From Mycolicibacter virginiensis (lineage in GTDB: Bacteria > Actinomycetota > Actinomycetes > Mycobacteriales > Mycobacteriaceae), in NCBI RefSeq assembly GCF_022374935.2, contig NZ_CP092430.2:1-64000 (forward strand): DNA of 64,000 nucleotides. Reading direction: 5' to 3'. The notes beneath the pieces are model-generated. The model saw only the letters and a list, made by a program, of their open reading frames with translations. It was not told the origin of the DNA and did no database searches. Each line of letters starts with the position of its first letter. Position 1 is the stretch's first letter. This document shows, piece by piece, positions 14,493 through 24,539 of this stretch. The position numbers and the translations under genes were made by a program.

Positions 14493-16367
14493 CTACTGGC
14501 CGAAGCGCAGTGTGATGTTGCCGTCGGTGTTCACACCCTGTCCGGCCGCGGGGCTCTGGTAGAGCACCCGGTTGTGCCCGGACCCCCCGGCGTCGACGTC
14601 GGCGCCCTTGACCAGCATGCCGGTCCAGCCCAGTGCCCGTAGCTGCGGCTCGGCGTCGGTCCAGAACATGCCGGCCAGATCCGGCATCACAAACTGGTTG
14701 CCCCGCGACACCCGCAGCTCGATCACCGCGTCCACCGGAACCGTCTCACCACTGGGCGGGCTGGTGGCGATCACCTCGCCGGCCGGCCGCGGACTGTCCA
14801 CCGTCACCTCGGTGATCTTGGTGAAGCCGTAGACGGTCAGGTTCTTCTGCGCCAGATCCAGCGTCTGGCCGGTGACGTCGGGAACGGGTTTGGTGGCCGG
14901 GCCGCTGCCGATCACGATGATGATCTCGTTGGTGACCGCCGTGGTCTGATTCGCCGGCGGGTTGGTGCCGACCACCTTGTCCTTGAGTTCCGGGGTCGAC
15001 GGCGAGTTGACCTGCTTGAACTTGCCGAACCCGGCGGCGGTCAGCTTCTTGACCGCGTCGGCGTAGCTCAACGTCGCCACATCGGGAAGCTGGCGCTGCT
15101 CCGGCCCGTAGGACACGTCGACGGTGATCTTGTCGCCCTTGTTCGCCGGGGCGCCGGCGGGCGGGTCGGTGCCGATCACATGGTCGGGCGGGACGGTCGA
15201 GTCGGCGCGCTGCTCGGTGCGGGTCTTGAAGCCCTTGTTCTGTAGTTCGGCGATCGCGTCGACCGACGCACGGCCGCTGACGTCGGGAACCTGAATCTGG
15301 TGGGTGCGGCCGCCGAACGTGTTGATCGACACCGTGACGATGACGGTCAGCACGGCGAGCACGATCGCGGCGATCAGCCAGCGGCCCACCGAGCCCGGCC
15401 GCTCGTGGCCGAAGTCGAGCTCCTGGCGGGGCAGCGGGTCGGTCTGCGCGCCGATACCGTCGCCGGCGCGCGGCGTCATGATCGAGGCACGGTCAGCCGC
15501 GGTGAGCACCCGGGGGGCTTCGGGCGTCTCCCCGTTGTGGACCCGCACCAGATCGGCGCGCATCTCAGCGGCGGTCTGGTAGCGATTGTCTGGATTCTTC
15601 GCCAGTGCCTTGAGCACCACGGCGTCCAGATCGGCGGGCAGGCTCGGGAGCCGCTGCGACGGTGGCACCGGGTCTTCGCGGACGTGCTGGTAGGCCACCG
15701 CCACCGGTGAATCGCCGACGAAAGGTGGGTCACCGGTGAGGATTTCGTACAACACGCAGCCCAGCGAGTACACGTCGGAGCGGGCGTCGACGGTGTCGCC
15801 GCGAGCCTGTTCTGGCGAGAGATACTGGGCGGTGCCGATCACGGCGGCGGTCTGGGTGACGCTGTTGCCGGCGTCGGCGACGGCCCGGGCGATGCCGAAG
15901 TCCATCACCTTCACCGCGTTGTGCATGTCGATCATGATGTTGGCCGGCTTGACGTCGCGGTGGATGATGCCGTGCTGGTGGCTGAAGTTCAGCGCTTGGC
16001 AGGCGTCCGCGATCACCTCGATGGCGCGGATCGGCGGCATTGGCCCGTCGCTGTGCACGATGTCTCGCAGGGTGACGCCCTCGACGAGCTCCATCACGAT
16101 GTAGGGCAGCGGACCGGCCGGGGTCTCGGCTTCACCGGTGTCGTAGACGGCGACGATCGCCGGGTGGTTCAAGGCAGCGGCGTTCTGCGCCTCCCGCCGG
16201 AAGCGCAGGTAGAAACTGGGGTCGCGGGCCAGGTCGGCGCGCAGCACCTTCACGGCGACCTCGCGGTGCAGGCGGGTGTCGACGGCGCGGTGCACCTCCG
16301 ACATCCCGCCGAATCCAAGGATCTCGCCGAGCTCGTAGCGGTCCGACAGCCGCTGCGGCGTGGTCAT
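14493..16367 (-). CDS. pknB: Transmembrane Ser/Thr protein kinase PknB
   Basis: PknB is the essential Hanks-type kinase that senses muropeptides and lipid II through extracellular PASTA domains and regulates cell-wall synthesis. The 624-residue product has the kinase domain (about 10-275; GFGGMSEV loop, VAVKVL lysine, HRDVKPAN catalytic loop, MDFGIA activation start, [17 protein letters not shown] activation loop), a juxtamembrane linker, a membrane span (about 333-352) and four PASTA repeats (about 360-624). The ATG at 16367 matches the known N-terminus MTTP and overlaps the pknA stop (ATGA). It is the last gene of the fhaA-pknB chain. Confidence 0.97.
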   Translation of the reverse strand: MTTPQRLSDRYELGEILGFGGMSEVHRAVDTRLHREVAVKVLRADLARDPSFYLRFRREAQNAAALNHPAIVAVYDTGEAETPAGPLPYIVMELVEGVTLRDIVHSDGPMPPIRAIEVIADACQALNFSHQHGIIHRDVKPANIMIDMHNAVKVMDFGIARAVADAGNSVTQTAAVIGTAQYLSPEQARGDTVDARSDVYSLGCVLYEILTGDPPFVGDSPVAVAYQHVREDPVPPSQRLPSLPADLDAVVLKALAKNPDNRYQTAAEMRADLVRVHNGETPEAPRVLTAADRASIMTPRAGDGIGAQTDPLPRQELDFGHERPGSVGRWLIAAIVLAVLTVIVTVSINTFGGRTHQIQVPDVSGRASVDAIAELQNKGFKTRTEQRADSTVPPDHVIGTDPPAGAPANKGDKITVDVSYGPEQRQLPDVATLSYADAVKKLTAAGFGKFKQVNSPSTPELKDKVVGTNPPANQTTAVTNEIIIVIGSGPATKPVPDVTGQTLDLAQKNLTVYGFTKITEVTVDSPRPAGEVIATSPPSGETVPVDAVIELRVSRGNQFVMPDLAGMFWTDAEPQLRALGWTGMLVKGADVDAGGSGHNRVLYQSPAAGQGVNTDGNITLRFGQ

Positions 16368-17596
16368 CGCGACGTCCCGTGCCAGGTCCAACCCGACGAG
16401 TGCGCGGGCGGTGACGCCGAGGACGATTCAGAGCTCGACGAGCTGGTCAGCGGCGCCCCGGTGTCGGTGACGGTGGCCGGCGCCAGGGAACCGCCCGGGC
16501 TCTTCGCGTTGACCACGATCAGCACCGCGATGATGATCGCCAGCGTGCCGAGCACCCCGGCCGCCCACAGCAGCGCGCGCTGCCCGGCGGTGAACGTGCG
16601 TCGCGGCGGGGGCGTGCGATGGGTCCCGGTGCTGGGCCGGGCCCGGCGCGCCGCGGTGGCCCGGGCCGACACCGGTGGAGCGGCCCGGGTGACGACACCC
16701 GATGGGATGGCCGACGGGGCGGCACGCCCGGCCGGCAGTGCCTGACTGGGTCGGGTGGGACGGCGCCCGGACCGCACCGCGGCCACCGCGTCGGCGAACG
16801 GGCCGCCGCTGCGGTAGCGCATCCCCGGGTTCTTGGCCAGCGTGATCTCGATCAGTTCGCGCACGTTGGGCGGCAACTCGGCCGGCAGCGGCGGCGGCGG
16901 CTCCTTGATGTGCTTCATCGCGACGGTCAGCGCACCGTCGCCGGTGAACGGTCGACGGCCCGAGAGCACCTCGTAGCCGACCACACCCAGCGAATACACG
17001 TCACTGGCGGCGGTGGCGTCCTGGCCCAGCGCCTGCTCCGGGGCGATGTACTGGGCAGTGCCCATCACCATGCCGGTCTGGGTAACCGGGGCGGCGTCGA
17101 CGGCCTTGGCGATGCCGAAGTCGGTGATCTTCACCTGGCCGGTGGGCGTGATCATGATGTTGCCGGGCTTGACGTCGCGGTGCACCAGCCCGGTGCTGTG
17201 CGCCACCTGCAGTGCGCGCCCGGTCTGCTCCAGCATGTCCAGGGCGTGCCGAAGCGACAATCGCCCGGTCCGCTTGAGCACCGAGTTCAGCGGCTCACCG
17301 TTGACCAATTCCATCACCAGGAACGCGGTGCGGCCTTCGCCGTCCAGCTCGGTCTCGCCGTAGTCGTGCACGCTGGCGATACCCGGGTGGTTGAGCATCG
17401 CGGTGTTGCGGGCCTCGGCGCGGAACCGCTCGATGAACTCCGGGTCCGAGGAGAACTCCGGCTTGAGCACCTTGACCGCGACGCGCCGGCCCAGCCGGTT
17501 GTCGACGGCCTCCCACACCTGGCCCATTCCGCCGGTGGCGATGAGCCGCTGCAACCGATAGCGCCCGGCCAGTGCCGCGCCGACCTGCGGACTCAT
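16364..17596 (-). CDS. pknA: Transmembrane Ser/Thr protein kinase PknA
   Basis: PknA is the partner kinase of PknB and is essential for growth and cell shape in mycobacteria. The 410-residue protein has a kinase domain (about 13-280; [11 protein letters not shown] loop, [44 protein letters not shown]), a proline/arginine-rich juxtamembrane region, and one membrane span (about 338-360) followed by a short Ser-rich outer tail without PASTA domains. It overlaps pbpA upstream and pknB downstream by four bases each, indicating translational coupling. Confidence 0.97.
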   Translation of the reverse strand: MSPQVGAALAGRYRLQRLIATGGMGQVWEAVDNRLGRRVAVKVLKPEFSSDPEFIERFRAEARNTAMLNHPGIASVHDYGETELDGEGRTAFLVMELVNGEPLNSVLKRTGRLSLRHALDMLEQTGRALQVAHSTGLVHRDVKPGNIMITPTGQVKITDFGIAKAVDAAPVTQTGMVMGTAQYIAPEQALGQDATAASDVYSLGVVGYEVLSGRRPFTGDGALTVAMKHIKEPPPPLPAELPPNVRELIEITLAKNPGMRYRSGGPFADAVAAVRSGRRPTRPSQALPAGRAAPSAIPSGVVTRAAPPVSARATAARRARPSTGTHRTPPPRRTFTAGQRALLWAAGVLGTLAIIIAVLIVVNAKSPGGSLAPATVTDTGAPLTSSSSSESSSASPPAHSSGWTWHGTSR

Positions 17597-19074
17597 GAGC
17601 GCCCCTGCAGCGCGGCCTGGATCACGGCGCGGCCGATCGGGGCGGCCAAGGCACCGCCGGTGGCGGCCAAGCGGTCGCCACCGTCTTCAACCAGGACGGC
17701 AACGGCCACTTTCGGGGCGCTGGCCGGGGCAAAGGCGATGTACCACGCGTGCGGCGGGGTGTTCCGCGGATCGGCACCGTGTTCGGCGGTGCCGGTCTTC
17801 GACGCGATCTGTACGCCCGGGATGGCCCCCTCCTGCTGGGTCATTCTTTCGGCGTCGATCATTAGTTCAGTTAGCTTAGCCGCGACCTGCGAGGACACTG
17901 CACGGCGCTGCTCGCGCGGTTGGGTGGTGGCGATGCCCGCGAGGTCCGGACCCTCGAGGCCGTCGACCAGATACGGCTGCATGGTCAGCCCGCCGTTGGC
18001 GATGGTTGCCGCGATGACCGCGTTCTTCAGCGGGGTGATGGCGACATCCTTCTGTCCGATGCTGGTCATGCCGAGAGCGGCGGCGTCGCCGATTCGGCCG
18101 ACGGTGGACTCCGCGACCTGCAGCGGCATCGGTTCGGGGGTGATATCCAGCCCGAACCCCTGGGCAGTGCTGCGCAGAGCGTCCACGCCGGTACGAATAC
18201 CCAACTGGACGAAGGCGGTGTTGCAGGAACGTGCGAACGCCATCCGCAGCGGAACGGTCTGCTCGTTGCCGCCCTCGCAGGTGGTACCGCCGTAGTTCTC
18301 CAGCGCGACCGTGCTGTCGGGTAGCGCGATGCGCGCCGCGTTGGTCAGCGGCTCGTTCTCACTGACGCCGGCCTGCAGCGCCGCTGCGGTCGTGATCACC
18401 TTGAACGTCGAACCCGGCGGGTAGGTCTCGCTGATGGCGCGGTTGGTCAGCGGCGAGGCGGGGTCGTCGCGCAGCTGTTGCCAGGCCTGACCCTGCTTGG
18501 CCGAATCGTGCGAGGACAGCAGGTTGGGGTCATATGACGGCGCGGACACCATCGCCAGGACCTTGCCGGTGGACGGCTCCAGGGCCACCACCGCACCGCG
18601 ACAGCCGCCGGTGCAACCCTTCTGCATCGCCTCCCAGCCGGCTTGCTGCACCCGGGGCCGGATGGTGGTCTCCACGGTGCCGCCGCGCGGGCTGCGGCCG
18701 GTGAAGAAGTCGGCTAACCGCAGCCCGAACAGGCGCGGGTCCGACCCGTTGAGCACGGTGTCCTCGGCGCGCTCGAGGCCGCTGCTGGAGTACCGCAGCG
18801 AGTAGAACCCGGTGACCGGCGCGTACACCGCCGGTTCGGGGTAGATGCGCTGGTATTTGATCCGGCCGTCGGTGGCGACCGAGTAGGCCAGCAGTTGGCC
18901 GGCGGCGGTGATCTGGCCGCGTTGCCGGGAGTATTCGTCGAGCAGCACCCGCTGGTTTCGCGGGTCGGCGCGCAGCCCATCGGCGGCGAAGACCTGGGTC
19001 AGGGTGGCGTTGCCCAACAGCAGCACGATCAGCGCCATCAGGGTCATCGTGACGCGGCGCAGGGAGGTATTCAT
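17593..19074 (-). CDS. pbpA: Penicillin-binding protein PbpA (class B transpeptidase)
   Basis: PbpA cross-links septal peptidoglycan and partners with the glycosyltransferase RodA. The 493-residue protein has an N-terminal signal anchor (about 10-30), a dimerisation/pedestal region and a transpeptidase domain with the active-site motifs STFK (in [10 protein letters not shown]), SCN and KTGTAEHG. The ATG at 19074 overlaps the rodA stop. Length matches the mycobacterial family (491 in M. tuberculosis). In the chain it is flanked by rodA and pknA; phosphorylation by PknA/B is known for the family. Confidence 0.96.
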   Translation of the reverse strand: MNTSLRRVTMTLMALIVLLLGNATLTQVFAADGLRADPRNQRVLLDEYSRQRGQITAAGQLLAYSVATDGRIKYQRIYPEPAVYAPVTGFYSLRYSSSGLERAEDTVLNGSDPRLFGLRLADFFTGRSPRGGTVETTIRPRVQQAGWEAMQKGCTGGCRGAVVALEPSTGKVLAMVSAPSYDPNLLSSHDSAKQGQAWQQLRDDPASPLTNRAISETYPPGSTFKVITTAAALQAGVSENEPLTNAARIALPDSTVALENYGGTTCEGGNEQTVPLRMAFARSCNTAFVQLGIRTGVDALRSTAQGFGLDITPEPMPLQVAESTVGRIGDAAALGMTSIGQKDVAITPLKNAVIAATIANGGLTMQPYLVDGLEGPDLAGIATTQPREQRRAVSSQVAAKLTELMIDAERMTQQEGAIPGVQIASKTGTAEHGADPRNTPPHAWYIAFAPASAPKVAVAVLVEDGGDRLAATGGALAAPIGRAVIQAALQGRS

Positions 19075-20585
19075 ACGCGCTCGATCACCGCCGTGCCGGT
19101 GTCGCCGATCGGAGTCGGACGCACGGGATGGGTGCTCAGCGGCCGGCGGGCGGCGTGCGAGACGCGCAGCACGATCGCCAGCAGCACATAGTTGGCCAGT
19201 AACGATGATCCGCCATAGGACAGCCACGGGGTGGTGAGCCCGGTCAGCGGAATCAGTTTCGTCACCCCGCCGACCACGATGAACAGCTGAATGCCCAAGG
19301 TGGCGGCCAAGCCGGCGGCCAACAGCTTGCCGAAGCTGTCACGCACCGCGATCGCTGTCCGCATCCCGCGCACGATCACGATGGTGTAGAGGATCAGCAC
19401 GCCCGCGAGCCCGACCAGGCCCAGCTCCTCGCCGAATGCGGCGATGATGAAGTCGGTCGACGCCGCGGGCACATAACCGGGCTGTCCGTTGCCCAATCCG
19501 GTGCCGAAGATGCCGCCGGTGGCGAAGCTGAACAGCGACTGCACCATCTGATAGCCGACGCCTTCCGGGTCGGCGAAGGGGTCCAGCCAAGTCTGCACCC
19601 GCACCCGGACGTGGCTGAACAGGAAGTAGGCGGCCACGCTGCCGGCGGCGAACAGCAGCATGCCGATCACCATCCAGCTGAACCGGCGGGTGGCCAGGTA
19701 CACCACCACCAAAAACGATGCGTACAGCAGCAGCGACGTACCGAGGTCCTTCTCGAACGCCATGACTCCGACCGAGATCACCCAGGCAGCCAGCAGCGGC
19801 GCCAAGTCGCGGGGCCGGGGCAGGTTCATGCCCAGCACGTGCTTGCCGGCGCTGGTGAACAGCCGGCGCTTGGACACCAGCACCGCGGCAAAGAAGATCA
19901 GCAATAAGATCTTGGAGAACTCGGCGGGCTGAATTGTGAAGCCCGGCAACCGAATCCAGATCTTGGCACCCTGGCGCTCGGACAGCGAGGCCGGCAGCAG
20001 GGCGGGAATCACCAGCAGCACCAGGCCGGCCAGGCCGCAGACGTAGCCGCTGCCGGAGAGTTGGCGATGGTCTTTGAGGGCCACCAGCACCAGGGCGAAG
20101 ACGCCTACGCCGACCAGTGTCCACAGCATCTGCGCGCTGGCGCCGGGCCGCGCGTCGGCGCCGTCGATCCCGACGCCGAGATCGATGCGGTGGATCATCA
20201 CCAGCCCAAGGCCGTTGAGCAGCGCCACCACTGGCAGCAGCAGCGGGTCGGCATAACGCGCCGACCGCCGGATCACCAGGTGCGCGAAGCCGAAAAGCAC
20301 CAGAAACGCCACCCCGTACCCGACCAGGTCGGGGCGCAGGCCCTGCTCGTGACCGGCCTCGACGATCAGCATCGCCACCGCGATGATGATGGTGGCGAAG
20401 CACAGCAGCAGCAGTTCGGCGTTACGTCGATCCGGCAGCGCCGGGGTCAGCGTCACCGGCGGCTGCGGCGCCGTGCTCACTTCCTCATCGCTCCGCACTG
20501 CGTCGTCGCCGGCGGTGTTCAAGGCGCGCCGCTTCTCCGCATCGCTCCGCACGCTCCGCTCTGCGTCGTCGCCGGCGCGGGTCAT
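19071..20585 (-). CDS. rodA: SEDS peptidoglycan glycosyltransferase RodA
   Basis: RodA is a SEDS-family polymerase that extends glycan strands and works with PbpA. The 504-residue protein has about 12 membrane spans and SEDS motifs including PAEFSK, AFEKDLGTSLL and the C-terminal GLTTPWLSYGGSSLLANY. It overlaps pstP and pbpA by four bases each. The N-terminus is about 35 residues longer than the M. tuberculosis protein: residues about 4-38 (two AGDDA...RSD units) are encoded by a MIRU-like repeat, and the homologous sequence resumes at VTLTPALPDRRNAELLLLC. Confidence 0.95.
   Translation of the reverse strand: MTRAGDDAERSVRSDAEKRRALNTAGDDAVRSDEEVSTAPQPPVTLTPALPDRRNAELLLLCFATIIIAVAMLIVEAGHEQGLRPDLVGYGVAFLVLFGFAHLVIRRSARYADPLLLPVVALLNGLGLVMIHRIDLGVGIDGADARPGASAQMLWTLVGVGVFALVLVALKDHRQLSGSGYVCGLAGLVLLVIPALLPASLSERQGAKIWIRLPGFTIQPAEFSKILLLIFFAAVLVSKRRLFTSAGKHVLGMNLPRPRDLAPLLAAWVISVGVMAFEKDLGTSLLLYASFLVVVYLATRRFSWMVIGMLLFAAGSVAAYFLFSHVRVRVQTWLDPFADPEGVGYQMVQSLFSFATGGIFGTGLGNGQPGYVPAASTDFIIAAFGEELGLVGLAGVLILYTIVIVRGMRTAIAVRDSFGKLLAAGLAATLGIQLFIVVGGVTKLIPLTGLTTPWLSYGGSSLLANYVLLAIVLRVSHAARRPLSTHPVRPTPIGDTGTAVIERV
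20481..20580. repeat. MIRU-like interspersed repeat, two units, in frame within the rodA 5' end
   Basis: Two related units, 20534-20578 and 20481-20515, share GCCGGCGACGACGCAG, CGGAGCGATG and GGA-rich tails when read on the minus strand. This resembles the mycobacterial interspersed repetitive unit core (GCGACGATGCAGAGCG...GCGATGAGG), which is known to sit at ATGA overlaps between coupled genes. It lies directly after the pstP/rodA overlap and keeps the rodA frame open. Confidence 0.7.
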
Positions 20586-22027
20586 GAGGCCGCCCGGCAG
20601 TCGGTCCCCGGTTCTGGAGGTGCCGGCGGCAGGTTGGTCAGGGTGGGCAGACGCGACTTTCCGGACGGGGGCGGTGGGCCGGGCCGCGGACCGGTCGGGA
20701 CCAGACCAGGGGCCGGCGTGCGCGACGGCGTCGAGTTGCTGCCGGTGGTGGTGCCGTGCGGGCACGGCGGCAGCAGGGAATCGCGGGCCAGATTGCGCAG
20801 TTGGGTGATCGCGTCGTCGAGGGTGCCGGCGGGCAGCCCGTTGCTGACCTGTTGGCGGGCCGGCGGGCGGAGGTCCTGCAGCGTCATCAGTCGGCAGGCC
20901 AATTTGTCGCCGGACTGCTTGAAGCTGATCTGCACCAACTCGCCCTTGCTGTCCAGACAGCCGAGCAAGTAGGGCTCCTGCAGCGGCACGCCCAGGATGG
21001 ATCCCTGCACACCGCGCATGATCGCCACCGTGCCGCCATAGGCGGTGACGTAGTAGTTGGTGCGCACCACCGCGCGCCCGACCAGCAGCCCGGCACCCAG
21101 CAGTGCCAGCAGCAGCGCTGCGACGATGAACTTGCGCCGCCGGGAGCGAGGTGGGCGGTCGGGCGTTTCGATACGCGGCAGCACGCGCTTGGCGACCGTT
21201 TTGCGCGGGGAGATCGCCGACGCCCGCCCGGCGGCGGTGTTGAGGGCGATCACATGGTCGTCGTCGCTGTCGGAGACCGCCCCGGCCAGGATCGGCTGGG
21301 TCTGGCCGTAGTCGACGTCGACGACGTCGGCCACCACCACCGTGACGTTGTCCGGCCCGCCGCCGCGCAGCGCCAACTCGATGAGCCGCAGCGCGCAGTC
21401 GTTGACGTCGGGGATCTCCAGCGCCTCGTGGATGGTCTCGGTGCTCACCGGGTCCGACAGACCGTCGGAGCACAGCAGATAGCGATCGCCGGCCTGCGCT
21501 TCGCGCATGATCAGCGTCGGCTCCACCTCATGGCCGGTCAGGGCGCGCATGATCAGCGAGCGCTGCGGATGGCTGTGTGCCTCCTCCAAGGTGATGCGGC
21601 CTTCGTCGACCAGGGTCTGTACGAAGGTGTCGTCCTTGGTGATCTGGGTGAGCTCGCCGTCGCGCAGCAGGTAGCCGCGGGAGTCGCCGATGTGGGCCAG
21701 CCCCAGCCGGGGGCCGGCGAACAGGATCGTGGTCAGCGTGGTGCCCATGCCTTCGAGCTCGGGGTGCTCTTCGACATAGGCCGCGATGGCCGCGTTGCCC
21801 TCTTGCACGGCGTTTTCCAGCTTCGCCAGCAGATCGCCGCCGGGCTCGTCATCGTCGAGGTGCGCCAGTGCGGCGATCACCAGTTGCGACGCGACTTCAC
21901 CGGCCGCGTGCCCGCCCATGCCGTCGGCCAACGCCAACAGCCGGGCACCGGCGTAGACGGAGTCCTCGTTGTTGGAGCGCACCAGACCGCGGTCGCTACG
22001 GGCGGCGTACCGCAGAACCAGGCTCAC
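20582..22027 (-). CDS. pstP: Membrane PP2C-type Ser/Thr phosphatase PstP
   Basis: PstP is the main phosphatase that reverses PknA/PknB phosphorylation. The 481-residue protein has a cytoplasmic PPM domain (about 5-240) with metal-binding acidic residues in ADGMGGHAAGE, HIGDSRGYL, CSDGLSDPV and GGPDNVTVVV, a juxtamembrane basic stretch, one membrane span (about 300-322) and an extracellular domain ending in a Pro-rich tail. It overlaps fhaB upstream and rodA downstream. The C-terminal region is a little shorter than in M. tuberculosis (514 residues). Confidence 0.96.
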   Translation of the reverse strand: MSLVLRYAARSDRGLVRSNNEDSVYAGARLLALADGMGGHAAGEVASQLVIAALAHLDDDEPGGDLLAKLENAVQEGNAAIAAYVEEHPELEGMGTTLTTILFAGPRLGLAHIGDSRGYLLRDGELTQITKDDTFVQTLVDEGRITLEEAHSHPQRSLIMRALTGHEVEPTLIMREAQAGDRYLLCSDGLSDPVSTETIHEALEIPDVNDCALRLIELALRGGGPDNVTVVVADVVDVDYGQTQPILAGAVSDSDDDHVIALNTAAGRASAISPRKTVAKRVLPRIETPDRPPRSRRRKFIVAALLLALLGAGLLVGRAVVRTNYYVTAYGGTVAIMRGVQGSILGVPLQEPYLLGCLDSKGELVQISFKQSGDKLACRLMTLQDLRPPARQQVSNGLPAGTLDDAITQLRNLARDSLLPPCPHGTTTGSNSTPSRTPAPGLVPTGPRPGPPPPSGKSRLPTLTNLPPAPPEPGTDCRAAS

Positions 22028-22491
22028 CGGCGGAGCTCGATCGCGGTCTTGCCGATTCGTATCGGCGTGCCGACTGGAACCCGTACCGCAGTGGTCACCT
22101 TCACCCTGTCAAGGTAGGTCCCGTTGGTCGAACCCAGATCTTCGACATACCATTCCGTGCCCCGCTGAGACAGCCGCGCGTGCCGGGTGGAGGCGTAATC
22201 GTCGGTGAGTACCAGCGTGGAGTCGTCGGCGCGGCCCACCAGAACCGGCTGGTCGCTGAGCGCGATGCGCGCCCCGGTCAGCGGTCCTTCGGTCACCACC
22301 AGATGCCGTGCGGTGGTGCGTTGCTGGCGCGGCGGGAGCAGCACGCCACGGATCGACAGCCCACGGCGGACCATCACCGCGCCGGTGGGTGCGTAGATGT
22401 CGGTCCGCAATATCCGCAGCACGGACCAGATGAACAGCCACAACAACGTCAAAAAACCGGCTCGCGTCAGCTGCAGCACCAGTCCCTGCAT
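22024..22491 (-). CDS. fhaB: FHA-domain protein FhaB (FipA)
   Basis: FhaB binds phospho-threonine and links PknA/PknB signalling to FtsZ and the divisome. The 155-residue protein, the same length as in M. tuberculosis, has an N-terminal membrane segment (about 8-27, LTRAGFLTLLWLFIWSVLRIL) and a C-terminal FHA domain with VLVGRADDSTLVL, the conserved STRHARLS and the LGSTNGTYLD signature. The ATG at 22491 is chosen for this match. It is separated from fhaA by 155 bp containing a perfect hairpin, and overlaps pstP. Confidence 0.95.
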   Translation of the reverse strand: MQGLVLQLTRAGFLTLLWLFIWSVLRILRTDIYAPTGAVMVRRGLSIRGVLLPPRQQRTTARHLVVTEGPLTGARIALSDQPVLVGRADDSTLVLTDDYASTRHARLSQRGTEWYVEDLGSTNGTYLDRVKVTTAVRVPVGTPIRIGKTAIELRR

Positions 22492-22586
22492 CCGGCGTCC
22501 TCTCCGTTGTCGCGCAGCCCATGGCGTGCTCCTGACGGCGGAGCACTTCGGCAAAGTCACGATACTTGGGCGCGGGGGGCCGTAGG

Positions 22587-22606
22587 GCAAAGCGGCAGCG
22601 CTTTGC
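22587..22606. repeat. Perfect 8-bp hairpin between fhaA and fhaB
   Basis: GCAAAGCG (22587-22594) and CGCTTTGC (22599-22606) flank the loop GCAG. On the minus-strand transcript no T tract follows, so it is not a standard terminator; an RNA processing, stabilising or attenuation element is possible. Confidence 0.4.
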
Positions 22607-22646
22607 TGGATGGGATTGTCGCCTCGAGTGGACGCTGCCGCCGCGC

Positions 22647-24152
22647 CTAGTGGACCCGGACGATGATCTCGGAGTGACCCAGCCGGATGACGTCGCCGTC
22701 GGCCAGCTGCCACTCCTGGACGGGGGCGTTGTTCACCGTGGTGCCGTTGGTCGAGTTCAGATCCGACAGCAGGGCCACCCGGCCGTCCCAGCGGATCTCA
22801 AGGTGACGGCGCGACACCCCGGTGTCGGGCAACCGGAACTGGGCGTCCTGGCCGCGGCCGACCACGTTGGCGCCTTCGTGCAGCTGGTAGGTCCGGCCGC
22901 TGCCGTCGTCGAGCTGCAGGGTGACCGAGGCGGGTGCGGAGTAGGCGCGCTGGCCGTAGCCGCCTCCTGGAGCCTCCCCGTAACCGCCCTGAGCCTGCTG
23001 ACCGTAGTCGTAGCCGCCCTGGGTGCCTTGACCCTCGCCGTAGCCGCCGGGTGCGGGCTGGCCGTAGTCGTAACCGGCGGGAGCCGGAGCTGCCTCGCCG
23101 TAGCCGTACCCGGGCTGGCCGTAGTCCTGGCGGCCGTAGGACTGGCCTCCCTGGTCATACCCACCCTGGTCGGGGTAGGCGGGGCGCTGCTCGTACTGGC
23201 CCTCGGGGTAGGAGTAGTCGTCCTGGCGGGCCGGAGGGGCTTCGCCGTAGCCGTAGCCGGGCTGGCCGCCGGCCGGGTAGGCCGGTGCCGGAGGTTGGTG
23301 CTGGGGGTAGCCCTGCTCGTAGCCGGCGGGAGCGCCGTAGCCGCTGGGCGGACGCTGCTCGTAGGGCTGGGCCGGCGGGGCGGGAGGGGCGGGAGGGGCG
23401 TAGCCGCCGCCTTGGCCGGGGTAGCCACCCTGCTCCGGGTAGCCGCCTTGCTCGGGGTAGCCGCCCTGCTCGGGCCGACGCGGCGGAGCGTAGCCGCCGC
23501 CCTGGCCCTGATCGGGGTAGCCGCCGCGCTGCTCCTGCTGGTAGTGGTCGGGTTCGGGAGCGTAGGGGCCACGGGGGTCCTGACCGCCGCGAGCATCGTC
23601 GCCGGGCCGCCCGTAGCGGGGGTCGTAGTACTCGTCGCCGGGACGATCCTGCCCGTGGGCGCCGCGGTAGCTCGGGTTATCGGTCATCGGTGGCACTCCT
23701 GATTCTGCGGTAAACGCATGAACTGATTGTGGCGGGCGGGATTCGTTGAGCGTCTCGTGGGGGCTGGCGTCAGGGTTGACGCCGCCGCGTGCGCGGACCT
23801 GGCCGGTTCGCAGGCTCGGCGAATGCTGGAACCGGACAACCACATCACCATACGTTTGCCACCCCTGTTCGCCGATGTAGCCGGCCAGATGGCGGGCGAA
23901 TGCCGTCGACGTCAGATCCCGGTCGGCGCCCACCTTCTCGTAGTCGTCCCTACCGAGGGTAATGACGTATTCGTTGGGCGCCAAAAGTTGATTTCCGGCC
24001 AGGGAGCGCACCCCGGCGGCGGCCTCGCGGCGCAGCGCAGCCTCGACTTCCTCGGGGAGGACTTCCCCTCCGAAGACCCGGGCCATCGCATCCTCCACAG
24101 CGGATTCGAGTTTGCGCTCGATGCGATGAACCAGCCCGCGCTGGCTGTCCAA
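22647..24152 (-). CDS. fhaA: FHA-domain protein FhaA
   Basis: FhaA is a PknB substrate that binds the pseudokinase MviN (MurJ) and restrains peptidoglycan synthesis. The N-terminal DUF3662 domain (about 1-125, LVHRIERKLESAVEDAMARVFGGEVLPEEVE...) is followed by a long Gly/Tyr/Pro/Gln-rich linker (about 160-400, repeated GGYPEQ units) and a C-terminal FHA domain (about 405-500) with NVVGRGQDAQFRL, SRRHLEI and LNSTNGTTVN. I place the start at TTG 24152 because it aligns with the M. tuberculosis N-terminus; an in-frame ATG at 24239 would add 29 residues and cannot be excluded. It is the first gene of the chain. Confidence 0.88.
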   Translation of the reverse strand: MDSQRGLVHRIERKLESAVEDAMARVFGGEVLPEEVEAALRREAAAGVRSLAGNQLLAPNEYVITLGRDDYEKVGADRDLTSTAFARHLAGYIGEQGWQTYGDVVVRFQHSPSLRTGQVRARGGVNPDASPHETLNESRPPQSVHAFTAESGVPPMTDNPSYRGAHGQDRPGDEYYDPRYGRPGDDARGGQDPRGPYAPEPDHYQQEQRGGYPDQGQGGGYAPPRRPEQGGYPEQGGYPEQGGYPGQGGGYAPPAPPAPPAQPYEQRPPSGYGAPAGYEQGYPQHQPPAPAYPAGGQPGYGYGEAPPARQDDYSYPEGQYEQRPAYPDQGGYDQGGQSYGRQDYGQPGYGYGEAAPAPAGYDYGQPAPGGYGEGQGTQGGYDYGQQAQGGYGEAPGGGYGQRAYSAPASVTLQLDDGSGRTYQLHEGANVVGRGQDAQFRLPDTGVSRRHLEIRWDGRVALLSDLNSTNGTTVNNAPVQEWQLADGDVIRLGHSEIIVRVH

Positions 24153-24409
24153 GCTGCTACCCGCCTTACTCTCCGCCGTCACTAGCCCTATCGGGAACGC
24201 TGCTGCGGCGTGTCGCTCAGCTGCATCCGCCCTGGACATGGTATCGACCCGGGGTGCCAGGGCGGCACCCTTCTACGGCGGAGAATCGGATAAGACCAGG
24301 TCACGAAGGGGTCACGGCGGCTCGGGTGGAGGCCAGGCGGTCGGCGCTGCAGGTCCGGAGCCGATTTTTAAGGGGGCGGGGGGCCCGTGATACGCTCCCC
24401 CGGTTGCTC

Positions 24410-24492
24410 GGGCGAGTGGCGGAATGGCAGACGCGCTGGCTTCAGGTGCCAGTGTCCTTCGGGACGTGGGGGTTCAAGTCCCCCTTCGCCCA
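24410..24492 (+). tRNA. leuT: tRNA-Leu (CAG anticodon)
   Basis: The 83-nt class II tRNA has acceptor arms GGGCGAG/TTCGCCC with discriminator A, anticodon arm CTGGC-TTCAGGT-GCCAG giving anticodon CAG, a variable arm around GTCC-TTCG-GGAC and T arm GGGGG-TTCAAGT-CCCCC. A TACGCT -10-like element lies about 20 bp upstream. An IS481-family element is inserted at its 3' end; the target duplication keeps the tRNA sequence intact. Confidence 0.97.
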
Positions 24493-24500
24493 CAGTGTGA
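24481..24500. repeat. Left copy of 20-bp direct repeat (IS target duplication)
   Basis: These 20 bases recur exactly at 25816-25835. They comprise the last 12 nt of tRNA-Leu plus CAGTGTGA. The true duplication is probably the first 15 bases (24481-24495), because the element itself appears to begin with TGTGA. Confidence 0.9.
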
Positions 24501-24539
24501 TGAGTCGGGTCATGGGTTACACATGAGTCGCGTCATTGG

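Noticed and set aside
22960..23560. Regularly spaced repeats suggesting a CRISPR array
   Set aside because: They are in-frame GGYPEQ-type codon repeats of fhaA with no unique spacers.
22566..23702. A hydrophobic, membrane-protein-like plus-strand frame opposite fhaA
   Set aside because: Val/Ala/Leu runs arise as complements of the Gly/Tyr/Pro/Gln repeat codons of the FhaA linker.
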